Shown: positions 1 to 8,105 of the stretch, piece after piece | How the letters are laid out: each line of letters begins with the position of its first letter | How positions within the stretch are numbered: position 1 is the first letter of the stretch | DNA from: Parenemella sanctibonifatiensis | Lineage (GTDB): Bacteria > Actinomycetota > Actinomycetes > Propionibacteriales > Propionibacteriaceae | NCBI RefSeq assembly: GCF_002250565.1 | Contig: NZ_NMVJ01000001.1 | Span: 124,001-188,000 of the forward strand | Direction of reading: 5' to 3' | DNA length: 64,000 nucleotides | Translations under genes and position numbers: made by a program | The notes under the pieces: generated by a model | What the model was told of the DNA's origin: nothing | The model's input: only the letters and a program-made list of their open reading frames with translations | The model's database searches: none

Positions 1-603
1 TCCTTGCTCAACCCGCTGGTCCCCCAGGCCTGGCTGCTGACCACCTTCGCGGCGTTGTTGTTGGCCGTGGGCCTGCTGATGCTGCGCAAGGCCCGCCAGA
101 CCCGGCACCGGGAAGCGGCGGAGGCAACCCGGGTCAGCCAACCGGACGAGCCGGTGGTCGATCATCCCGAACCAGACACCACCCATGCGACCGGCCCGCA
201 GCCGGGCCTGCGCGGACTGCTGAGCGACCCGCGCCAGCTGGTGGTGCTGGTGGCCGCTGCCTCAGTGACGGGTTTCCTGACCGGCTTCTTCGGCGTCGGC
301 GGCGGTTTCGCCGTGGTGCCAGCCCTCACCCTGGCGCTGGGCTTCTCGATGCGCCACGCCACCGGCACCTCGCTGCTGGTCATGGTCATCACCACCGCGG
401 TCGCGCTGCTCGCCCGGATCGGTCAGCCCGTGGAGATCAACTGGCTGCTGGTGGGACTGTTCACCCTCGGCTCCATGGTCGGCGGGCTGCTCGGCGGGCC
501 GCTGGCGCAGCGAGCACGGCCCTCCACGCTGACGATCGTCTTCGGAGGTCTGCTCTTCACCGTGGCGGTGTGGACCGGCGTACAGACGTGGCTGCTGGGC
601 TAG
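1..603 (+). CDS. TauE/SafE family sulfite/organosulfonate permease, 3' part
   Basis: The reading frame is open from the window edge to the TAG at 601-603, so the true start lies upstream. The visible C-terminal ~200 residues hold about five hydrophobic segments and the glycine-rich motif GFFGVGGGFAVVPAL, which marks the second half of TauE/SafE (DUF81) inner-membrane proteins. These are thought to move sulfite, sulfoacetate or related anions. A poorly conserved, charged linker (codons around 85-200 nt) separates it from the preceding half. The gene lies 11 bp before a sulfatase gene on the same strand, which would fit export of sulfur oxyanions released from sulfated substrates. The substrate is not determined by the sequence. 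Confidence 0.8.
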   Translation, partial: SLLNPLVPQAWLLTTFAALLLAVGLLMLRKARQTRHREAAEATRVSQPDEPVVDHPEPDTTHATGPQPGLRGLLSDPRQLVVLVAAASVTGFLTGFFGVGGGFAVVPALTLALGFSMRHATGTSLLVMVITTAVALLARIGQPVEINWLLVGLFTLGSMVGGLLGGPLAQRARPSTLTIVFGGLLFTVAVWTGVQTWLLG

Positions 604-614
604 TCCGGCATGAT

Positions 615-2023
615 GTGAACGTGCACATCGACCGACCCAACATCGTGGTCATCCTGACTGATGACCAGGGCCGCTGGGCCATGCCGCACCGGATGCCCGA
701 GCTGCAGATGCCGCACCTGCAGGCACTGCTGGACACCTCCCTCGAGCTCGACAACCTGCACTGCGCCTCCCCGGTCTGTTCCCCGGCTCGCGCCTCACTG
801 CTCACCGGGCGTACGCCATCGGCCACGGGGTGCACGACTGGCTGGTCGGCGGCCGCGACCCGCGCGACCACGCCGATGCCTATCTGGCCGGGCAGCCGAC
901 CACCGCCGAAACCCTCAGCCGCGCCGGTTATTGGTGCGCCATGTCGGGCAAGTGGCACGTCGGCGACGCGCGTACGCCGGCGCCGGGCTACGACTTCTGG
1001 TACGCCCATCGGTTCGGCGGCGGCCCCTATCTCAACGCCCCAATCTGGCGCGACGGTGAGCCCGCCACAGAACCGCGCTATTTCACCGATGCGGTGGTCG
1101 AGGAGGGCCTGCACGCGCTCGACGTACGCCCGAAGGACCGGCCCTTCCTGCTGCAGCTGAATTTCACGGCACCCCACGACCCGTGGTTCACCGGACATCC
1201 AAGGCGCTGGACCGACCTCTACGCCGGCACCGACTTTCCTTCGGTCCCCCGGCCGGCCGAACCCCATCCGTGGGCGCGCCGCGGAGCCTTCACGCAGGCA
1301 TGGGCCGACCCGCGTACGGCCCTCACCGGCTATGCGGCGAGTCTGTCGGCCGTCGATGCCGGCCTGGGACGATTGCGTGCCGACCTGGCGCAGCGTGGTC
1401 TGGCCGCGTCGACGATCATCTTCTTCCTGTCCGACAACGGCTTCTCGTGTGGCCACCACGGCATCTGGGGCAAAGGCAACGGCACCGATCCGTTGAACTT
1501 CTGGGACAACTCGGTGCGAGTGCCCGGCCTGGTGCACGTCCCAGGCGGGCCGGCCGGGGTCAGCGACGCGCTGCTGTCGGGCACCGATCTGCATCCCACC
1601 ATCTGCGAGTTGGCGGGGGTGTCGCCCGAGCCGGATCAGTGGGCAGCCGGGGAGTCCTTCGCCGGTCTGCTGCGCGGCGAGGTGGCCGGACGCGAGACCG
1701 TGGTGGTGGCCTCGGAGTATGGCGGGGGTCGGATGATCACCGACGGTGACTGGAGCTGGATCACCCGGCCCGACGGGCCGGTGGAGCTCTATCACCGGGG
1801 CGAGGATCCTGATCAGAGCGTCAATCGCGCCAGCGATGACAGCTGTGCCGGCATCCGTGCCGATCTCGATCAGGCGCTGCACGACTGGTTCGTCCGACGC
1901 AGTCGCCCCGGGATGTCCGGGTGGCAGCAGCCGGTCACCGGAGAGGGTCAGTTGCAGCCGGTCTCGCGGGGACTGCCCGCTGACCAGACCTGGGCCAGCG
2001 CCCCGGCGCCGGACGGCAACTGA
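615..2023 (+). pseudogene. Sulfatase (arylsulfatase superfamily), frameshifted
   Basis: Two overlapping frames together encode one sulfatase of about 470 residues. The first frame carries the metal-binding start (NIVVILTDDQG) and the formylglycine motif C-S-P-A-R around residue 55, where the Cys would be converted to the catalytic formylglycine. The second frame, entered near 812-823, continues with GHGVHDWL, SGKWHVGD, FTAPHDPW and SDNGFSCGHHG, the usual metal and sulfate-binding landmarks. Adding one base near 811-812 restores the classical T-G-R-Y sequence after the Cys motif. As written the protein is interrupted, so it is a pseudogene unless the base is a sequencing error. The start is GTG at 615 with no clear Shine-Dalgarno; coupling to the permease gene upstream is likely. 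The substrate is unknown. Confidence 0.8.
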
Positions 2024-2047
2024 ACCGACCGGCGCCGACGAGCCAGG

Positions 2048-4834
2048 TCAGTTCTTGCGCCGCCGGCCACGACGGTTGCCGCCGCCGTTGTTGCGGTCAC
2101 CACCATCGGCTGGGGCCTGGGTGTCCACCGGGGCGTCGTGGGTGTGATACCCGCGTCCCTCACAGTGCTCGCAGGTCTCGGTGAAGGCCTCTGCCAGACC
2201 GGTACCGATCTTCTTGCGGGTCATCTGGACCAGACCCAGACTGGTGACCTCGCTGACCTGGTGGCGGGTGCGGTCCCGACCCAGACATTCGACCAGACGG
2301 CGCAGCAGCAGCTCCCGGTTGGCCGGCAGCACCATGTCGATGAAGTCGACCACAATGATGCCGCCGATGTCACGCAGCCGCAGCTGACGCACGATCTCCT
2401 CGGCCGCCTCGAGGTTGTTCGAGGTGATGGTCGATTCGAGGTTGCCGCCCTTGCCGGTGAACTTGCCGGTGTTGACGTCGATGACGGTCATCGCCTCGGT
2501 GCGGTCGATGATCAGCGAACCACCCGAGGGCAGATAGACCGCCCGCTCCAGGGCCTTGGCGATCTGCTCGTCGATCCGGTAGGCCTCGAACACGTCCGGT
2601 CCGCGGCGGCGGGCCGGCACGTCAGCCGGCGAGGGTCGCTTCGGCGGGTGCGGCACCGGCTTGGGTGCCTCATCCGGCTCGGCCGTCTCCTCCGCGGGCG
2701 CCTCCTCAGCAGCGGCGTCCTCCGCGGGTGCTTCCGCGACGACCTCGGCCGGCTCGGCAGCGTCCTGCTCTGCGGAGTCGTTCGCCTCGGCCTGCTCGTC
2801 CTCGGTCTCATCCTCGGAGCCCCATCGGCTGATCCGGTCGGCCAGGTGCGGGGCGACGTTCTGTGCGTACGCCATCACACGCTCGTACGCGTCGTCAGGT
2901 CCGCCGAGACCGTCGATGACCAGTTCGGAGAAGTCCTCGGTGAACAGGTCCCGCACGATCCGGACGGTCAGGTCCGGCTCGGTGTAGAGCTGGTGCGGGC
3001 CGCCGCCGGACTTGGCCTTCTTCTCGATCGCCTTCCAGGCGTCCTTGAGGCGGGTGACGTCGCGAACGAGTTCTTCCTCGCTGGCTCCCTCAGCCGCCGT
3101 ACGCACGATGACGGCTTCCTTGTCCTCGACGTGGACATCGAGGATCGACTTCAGCCGCTTGCGTTCGGCATCAGCCAGCTTGCGGGAGATGCCCGACAGG
3201 TGACCGTCGGGGCTGTAGACGACGTAGCGACCGGGGATCGAGATGTGGCTGGTGAGCCGGGCGCCCTTGGCGCCGACCGGGTCCTTGGTGACCTGCACCA
3301 GCACGGTCTGACCGGACTTGAAGACCTGCTCGATCTTGCGGTCCTGGCCGTGGGCCCCGAAGGCGTCCCAGTTGACCTCACCGGCGTACAGCACGGCGTT
3401 GCGGCCGCGGCCGATGTCGATGAAGGCGGCCTCCATCGAGGGCAGCACGTTCTGGATCCGGCCCAGGTAGACGTTGCCGATCAGGCTGGTGGCGCTCGCC
3501 TTGTCGACGTAGTGCTCGACCAACACGCCGTCCTCAAGGACGGCGATCTGGGAGTAGTCCTCGGCCTGCCGGATGATCATCTTGCGCTCCACCGACTCGC
3601 GGCGGGCCAAGAACTCCGACTCACTCAGGATCGGCGTACGCCGGCGGCCGGCGCTGCGTCCCTCGCGGCGACGCTGGCGCTTGGCCTCCAGCCGCGTGGA
3701 GCCCTGGATGGCGGTGATGCCGTCGTCCCCGGTGCTGTCCGAGGAGCTCGAGCCGCTGCGACTGCGACGCCGACGACGCCGGCGCGGCTGACCGTCACCG
3801 GAATCATCGCCGGTGTCCTCGCTGCCGCCCTCGCCCTGCTGGGAGTCGTCAGAATCCGCGTCACCGTTGTCGGAGCTGTCCCCCGACTGCTGGCCGTCGT
3901 TGTCGTCGCTGCTGCCACGACGGCGCCGACGACCGCCCCGACGGCGTCGACGCCGGCGCGGCTGGCCGTCATCGTCGCTGTCGGAATTCTCGGAGCTGTC
4001 GTTGGAGTCCTCGGAGTTGTCCGAACTCTCGTTGTCGTCAGTGTTCTCGTTCTCGGTCGAGTCCGCCGAGGTGGTGTCCTCGTCCTCGGACTCGTCGTTG
4101 TCATTGCCGTCAGCGGTGCCCTCGCTGGAACGCTGGGAGCGACGGCCACCACGACGACGACGCGAGGGGCGTCGGCTCTCGGTGGAGTCGTCCTCGTCAT
4201 CGCTGCTCTCAGACGATGCTGCGCCCAAGGCTTCGGCCAAGGAGTTCAACCGCTCCGCAACCTCGTCGGAGGGTCCGGTCTGGGTGCTCGATGGTGCGGA
4301 CTTCTGGTCGTCGGCGGGGTGCTCGGGGCTCGACTTCTCGGTGTTTGACTGCTCGGGGCTTGACTGCTCCGAGGTGATCGGCGACGCGGTCACCGGCGCC
4401 GGCGTACCTGCCTGGCGGGTGGCGCGGCGACGGGCGGGCCGGGGCGGGGCCTGGTCGGTTCCAGCGGCAGCCACCGGGGCTGCGGTGCCGGTGCGGGTCT
4501 GCGGGGCCGCGGCGGTGACAGGTTCGCCGACCGCGAAGACGGTGGCGGGGATCTGCGGCGGGCCGGCGGGACGGCTGGCAGCGCGGCGGCGCGGCGGCTG
4601 GGCAGCAGCCGCGTCGGAGGAGGCTGTCGTCTCGGAGGCGGAGAACTGCGGGGCCGGCGGCGTGGTCACCACCGGCTCTTCCTCGAACTCGTCGGCCTCG
4701 TTCTCGACTTCGTCGACCTCGACTTCGTCGACCGCCACCGGGGTCTCGTCGGTTTCTTCCTCAGCGGCCGGTTCGGCATCGATTGCCGCGTCGGTGGTGA
4801 GGGGAAGCTGTTCATCGTGCTGGTTGTCGTCCAT
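2048..4834 (-). CDS. rne: Ribonuclease E/G
   Basis: Endoribonuclease that starts mRNA decay and processes rRNA and tRNA precursors. The ATG at 4834 is preceded by AAGGAG, giving 928 residues. The first ~400 residues are low-complexity: acidic stretches alternate with Arg-rich blocks (runs of R and G near residues 290-310 and 370-380), typical of actinobacterial RNase E, where the disordered part precedes the catalytic core. The S1 domain follows (about 430-530, with GNVYLGRIQNVLPSMEAAF). The DNase I-like catalytic part has the two metal-binding Asp motifs VIDVNTG (~785) and VVDFIDM (~830), and the zinc-link CEHCEGRG lies near 890. A Glu/Ala-rich acidic insertion interrupts the core around 675-725. 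The gene stands alone and converges with the sulfatase gene. Confidence 0.95.
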   Translation of the reverse strand: MDDNQHDEQLPLTTDAAIDAEPAAEEETDETPVAVDEVEVDEVENEADEFEEEPVVTTPPAPQFSASETTASSDAAAAQPPRRRAASRPAGPPQIPATVFAVGEPVTAAAPQTRTGTAAPVAAAGTDQAPPRPARRRATRQAGTPAPVTASPITSEQSSPEQSNTEKSSPEHPADDQKSAPSSTQTGPSDEVAERLNSLAEALGAASSESSDDEDDSTESRRPSRRRRGGRRSQRSSEGTADGNDNDESEDEDTTSADSTENENTDDNESSDNSEDSNDSSENSDSDDDGQPRRRRRRRGGRRRRRGSSDDNDGQQSGDSSDNGDADSDDSQQGEGGSEDTGDDSGDGQPRRRRRRRSRSGSSSSDSTGDDGITAIQGSTRLEAKRQRRREGRSAGRRRTPILSESEFLARRESVERKMIIRQAEDYSQIAVLEDGVLVEHYVDKASATSLIGNVYLGRIQNVLPSMEAAFIDIGRGRNAVLYAGEVNWDAFGAHGQDRKIEQVFKSGQTVLVQVTKDPVGAKGARLTSHISIPGRYVVYSPDGHLSGISRKLADAERKRLKSILDVHVEDKEAVIVRTAAEGASEEELVRDVTRLKDAWKAIEKKAKSGGGPHQLYTEPDLTVRIVRDLFTEDFSELVIDGLGGPDDAYERVMAYAQNVAPHLADRISRWGSEDETEDEQAEANDSAEQDAAEPAEVVAEAPAEDAAAEEAPAEETAEPDEAPKPVPHPPKRPSPADVPARRRGPDVFEAYRIDEQIAKALERAVYLPSGGSLIIDRTEAMTVIDVNTGKFTGKGGNLESTITSNNLEAAEEIVRQLRLRDIGGIIVVDFIDMVLPANRELLLRRLVECLGRDRTRHQVSEVTSLGLVQMTRKKIGTGLAEAFTETCEHCEGRGYHTHDAPVDTQAPADGGDRNNGGGNRRGRRRKN

Positions 4835-5100
4835 GCACACTCCTTCAGGCGGACCAAAGGGTCCACCCCTGAAAGTCATCGCCCGGTCAGGACCGAGCGA
4901 CGACCAAAGCTGACGGTGATTGGGCGCCTGCCGGTACCGCGGTCCAAGGGGCTTTCCGGGCCCACCACTGGTCGCGGTGCTCCGTGCTCGGGATCTCACC
5001 GGGCACCCAGTTGGGCACCCGGTTGGTGCCCCACCTGCGAGCCAGTATCGCACACCAACCCGAATCCGGTACGGCAACAGCACCCGTGCTGTCGAATGCC

Positions 5101-5685
5101 TCAGTTGAATTCGTGCCGGATCCGGCGCAGGTGTGCCAAGCCTGGCATCGGGCTCTGCGTCCGGGCCGCGAGTTGAATCACCTCGACCAGCACCGCCCCC
5201 AGGTCACGCGGGGAGGCATGGGCCGCCCAGTCCTGGTCGATGCCGAGGCTGACGATGGCGCCGGCGCTGACTTGCGCCTGCACGCGCTCATTGGCCGAGC
5301 GCACCAGCTGAGGCTCTGCAGCGCCCAACTCCTCCAACTGCCGACCGGTCTCCTGCTGCAGCGACCACAGCTGCATCAGGTAGTCAGCACGTTCGGCCCG
5401 GTCGAGCTGCCGGATCGCAATGCCGGCCCCGGCCTCTGCCTGAGCAGCCTGCTCGTCGGCGAGTGCCACCAGCACCGCCACCGCCAAGCCGGTGGCATCG
5501 CCGACCTGCTGCTGCCAGTCCTCGGCGACGTGCACGGCCACAATGCGGTCCAACTCGTCCACGGCCAGGCCGATCACCGGCACCGGCGCCGCCGCTGCAT
5601 CCGCTGTCGGGGCACCGGTCGGATCGGCGTCCTGGCTGTCAGCCCGGGCCGCCGTCGGATCCTCCTCGATCTCCCACTGACTCAT
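5101..5685 (-). CDS. Hypothetical protein, possibly YbaB/EbfC-like, third gene of an ESX-like operon
   Basis: 194 residues, no signal peptide or TM segment. The ATG at 5685 overlaps the stop of the upstream gene in an ATGA, so the two are translationally coupled. An acidic, Ala/Thr-rich N-terminus of ~35 residues is followed by a region (VIGLAVDELDRIVAVHVAED) that reads like the beta strands of YbaB/EbfC-type proteins, which in actinobacteria often accompany WXG100 genes. The rest is predicted helical (Leu/Gln/Ala-rich). I cannot assign a function. Its role is probably shared with the two genes upstream, which look like WXG100/ESX-associated proteins. Confidence 0.55.
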   Translation of the reverse strand: MSQWEIEEDPTAARADSQDADPTGAPTADAAAAPVPVIGLAVDELDRIVAVHVAEDWQQQVGDATGLAVAVLVALADEQAAQAEAGAGIAIRQLDRAERADYLMQLWSLQQETGRQLEELGAAEPQLVRSANERVQAQVSAGAIVSLGIDQDWAAHASPRDLGAVLVEVIQLAARTQSPMPGLAHLRRIRHEFN

Positions 5686-6704
5686 GCGGTGTAGGCCTCC
5701 CCGACCAAGAGGCGCAACGGACTGGTCCATGGCGGCAGCTGGTCGGCCAACTGGGTGATGGTGTCAGCCACGGTGCCGACCCGCGCGTAGCTGGTCGCCC
5801 ACCGTTCCATACCGTCGGCCAGGCTCGTGACCTGCTGACGGATGAACGGCAACGAGATGATGGCACCGAATTCGCTGCTCACCCGACTGGTCGAGCTCGA
5901 CAGCATCAGGTACGCCATCACCCACTCTCCGGCCAGGTCCAGCAGGGTGTCGTTCAGCTCCCGCTCCAGCGCGGTCAGCTCGCCATGGACCTTCTCGGTG
6001 CTCTCGATCAGTCCCGGCAGCGACTCGGCCTGCTTGCTGACCTGGCTGCGGTAGCCCTCACCTGCCAGGCCCTCCCACCATTCGCCCGGATGCAGGTTTT
6101 CCAAGGTGACCGGGGCCAGCTTCTCGGTCCAGGTCTCCAGGCCACGCTTGTGGTCGGCGACCTGTTCGGCGTACTGCTCCAGGTCGTCCCCGGTCCGGAA
6201 GGTGCTCGCCAGCTCCCGGGCCCGCTGCTGCAGTCGCTCGACTTCCTGACCCAACTCGACGTACTGACGCCGCGCCTGATCGGTCGGCCAGGCGGGCAGG
6301 GTCGGGATCTGGGGAATCGGCCGCAGCACCGCGGGGCCCGAGGAGACATCACTGGTGAATCCCGCGTCGGCCTGATGGGCAGGGGCGTAAGGCACCGCGA
6401 TCGGCATCAGCGCCAGCTGGGCTCGCCGGATCACCGTGCGCGCCTGGTCAAGAGTGCGATTCAGCAGGCTGCTGTAGGGGTCCACCGGCAGCGGGATCAT
6501 CGGCGGCTTGGGGAGGAAACGCCATTCGGGGCCGCCCTCCAGCCGGGGCCTGCGTTCCAGCCGGGGGCCGTCGCCGCGACCCCATTCAACCTCGGGAATC
6601 TCGTGGACCTCGGGCCCGGCTCCACTGCCCGAACCGAGTCGTGGCGCCTCGACCCCAGTGCCACCCAGCCGCGGGGTGCCCGAGATTGTCAGTCGATCAC
6701 TCAT
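5682..6704 (-). CDS. Hypothetical ESX/WXG100-associated protein
   Basis: 340 residues. The ATG at 6704 shares one base with the TGA of the gene upstream (TGATG); a GTG codon two positions earlier is an alternative. The N-terminal ~70 residues are rich in Gly, Pro and Arg (probably disordered). From ~90 on the protein is almost entirely helical, with heptad-like spacing (residues ~140-280, many Leu/Gln/Glu) and a Trp-Trp-Glu-Gly motif near 210. There is no signal peptide or clear TM helix. This build (disordered N-terminus and long antiparallel helices) recalls ESX substrates or their chaperones, but there is no family motif I can name. It is translated together with both neighbours. Confidence 0.6.
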   Translation of the reverse strand: MSDRLTISGTPRLGGTGVEAPRLGSGSGAGPEVHEIPEVEWGRGDGPRLERRPRLEGGPEWRFLPKPPMIPLPVDPYSSLLNRTLDQARTVIRRAQLALMPIAVPYAPAHQADAGFTSDVSSGPAVLRPIPQIPTLPAWPTDQARRQYVELGQEVERLQQRARELASTFRTGDDLEQYAEQVADHKRGLETWTEKLAPVTLENLHPGEWWEGLAGEGYRSQVSKQAESLPGLIESTEKVHGELTALERELNDTLLDLAGEWVMAYLMLSSSTSRVSSEFGAIISLPFIRQQVTSLADGMERWATSYARVGTVADTITQLADQLPPWTSPLRLLVGEAYTA

Positions 6705-7072
6705 CACTGGCCTCCGAACGGCTTGAAGTAGTGGCGTTCCAACTCGGGCTCGGGATCGGTGTTGTTCGCCAGATCCTCGGCCTCTTGTTCCTGCTCCTCG
6801 TAGATCTGTCGGGCCCGCCGCAGCGTGCTCTCGACCGCCGACATGGCATCGGAGGCCGTCGTCAACTCGTCGGTCATTGCCTCATCGAAGCGGCTCAGCG
6901 CCGCGCGCAGCCGCTGCCCCTCATCATCTGAACCACCCACGACGTGGGGGAAGCTTCGAAGCTTGGGCTGCAGGTCGGTTCGCTGGGCAAACTGCTCCAT
7001 GTCATCGCTGACGCCGCCCCAGTAACGAATGTGGGCGTCGAACCATCCGCGGTCGTATCTGATCTCGGACAC
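6704..7072 (-). CDS. WXG100-like small helical protein
   Basis: 122 residues starting at GTG 7072, with AGGGGAG just upstream. It begins with an aromatic-rich stretch containing W-F and Y-W-G-G (residues ~10-20), then long helices up to ~105, and an acidic tail ending near H-Y-F-K-P-F. Size, all-helical character and the W-G-G turn between two helices resemble WXG100 (EsxA/B-like) proteins secreted by type VII systems. It is the first gene of a three-gene operon with overlapping stops and starts. No EccC-type ATPase or other secretion component is encoded in this window, so any secretion machinery must be elsewhere. Confidence 0.5.
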   Translation of the reverse strand: MSEIRYDRGWFDAHIRYWGGVSDDMEQFAQRTDLQPKLRSFPHVVGGSDDEGQRLRAALSRFDEAMTDELTTASDAMSAVESTLRRARQIYEEQEQEAEDLANNTDPEPELERHYFKPFGGQ

Positions 7073-7211
7073 GTGCTCCCCTAGGTTTCGGGGGCGGCCC
7101 GAGTCGGTCGGTCACTGTACGAGCCTGCCCTCGCGGCTGACTCTAGGCGGGCACAGGTTCACCCCGCGCCACAACGTGAACATCCCTGACCCGACTGCGC
7201 CCCTTCGACCC

Positions 7212-7997
7212 TCAGGCGGCCTGTCGTGGCCTCCGGAAGACCGGCACGTCCGGCGTCGACAACTCGGGCTGGTAGCGATAGCCGCCCTCCTCGAAGCCGA
7301 GCAGCGCCCGCCGATTCCGGGCGCGATTGCGGACCAACCAACCCGCCATCATGCCGCGCGCCTTCTTGGCCGGGAAGGAAATCACCTTCCAGTCCCCCTT
7401 CGGCCCCTGGTCCTCGAAACGTGGTGACACCACCGGGACTCCGAGCCGGTCGAAGTCGACCACGCCGCTGTACTCCCCCGACGCCAGGTTGACCACCAAA
7501 TCGGCGCCTGGCGATTCGGCCAGATCCTCGGTCAACAGATCACTCACCCGGGTGCCCCACCAGGCGTACAGATTGGCGCCACGGTCGGTGCGCAACGCGG
7601 TCCCCATCTCGAGGCGGTAGGGCTGGATCAAGTCCAGCGGCCGCAGCACCCCGTAGAGCCCCGACAGGATCCGTACGCTCTTGTTCGCCTCGGTGAAATC
7701 GCGCTCGTCGAAGGACGGCGCCGCCATGCCCCGATAGACGTCGCCGTCGAACATCAGCACTGCCGGACGGGCATTGTCCGGCGAGAACGGAGCGGAGAAG
7801 TCGCGGTAGCGCTCGACGTTCACGGCCGCCAACTCCTCGGAGATGTCCATCAACGAGGCCACCTCGGTCACCGACTTGTCGCGCATCACCTCGATCAGCT
7901 CACCGGCCTGGGACAACAGTCGCGGCTGGGTGTGCTTGCGCGTCGCCAGCGGCGACGTCAGATCAAGCGATTTTGCAGGCGAAAGGAGGGTCAGCAC
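7212..7997 (-). CDS. yaaA: YaaA family (DUF328/UPF0246) peroxide-stress protein
   Basis: 261 residues from GTG 7997; this start gives the canonical N-terminus VLTLLSPAKSLDL (E. coli YaaA begins with a similar ISPAKTLD). Other landmarks are the ALLMFDGDVYRG-like segment (here VLMFDGDVYRGM), ILSGLYGVLRPLDLIQPYRLEMGT, and NLASGEYS. The family lowers intracellular free iron and protects DNA during peroxide stress; it is a cytoplasmic DNA-binding protein. It stands alone, divergent from the osmolyte transporter at 8106. An in-frame upstream extension exists but lacks family similarity. Confidence 0.9.
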   Translation of the reverse strand: MLTLLSPAKSLDLTSPLATRKHTQPRLLSQAGELIEVMRDKSVTEVASLMDISEELAAVNVERYRDFSAPFSPDNARPAVLMFDGDVYRGMAAPSFDERDFTEANKSVRILSGLYGVLRPLDLIQPYRLEMGTALRTDRGANLYAWWGTRVSDLLTEDLAESPGADLVVNLASGEYSGVVDFDRLGVPVVSPRFEDQGPKGDWKVISFPAKKARGMMAGWLVRNRARNRRALLGFEEGGYRYQPELSTPDVPVFRRPRQAA

Positions 7998-8105
7998 GGA
8001 CCCAAGGCTACCGGCCCGAGGTGAGACAGCGGGCCCCATCGGTGCGCGAAACCCTCAGATGTGACAACGTAGGGCCGAATCCTGAGCAGATCTGGAGGGA
8101 GACCC

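Noticed and set aside
2138-4348. Open frame of 736 codons antisense to RNase E
   Set aside because: It mirrors the GC-rich, repetitive coding strand of rne, has no family motif and no ribosome binding site; the minus-strand gene has clear catalytic motifs.
7157-7181. Inverted repeat GTTCAC-N13-GTGAAC upstream of the ESX-like operon
   Set aside because: Six-base arms at this spacing are expected by chance in a sequence of this length, and no regulator is nearby.
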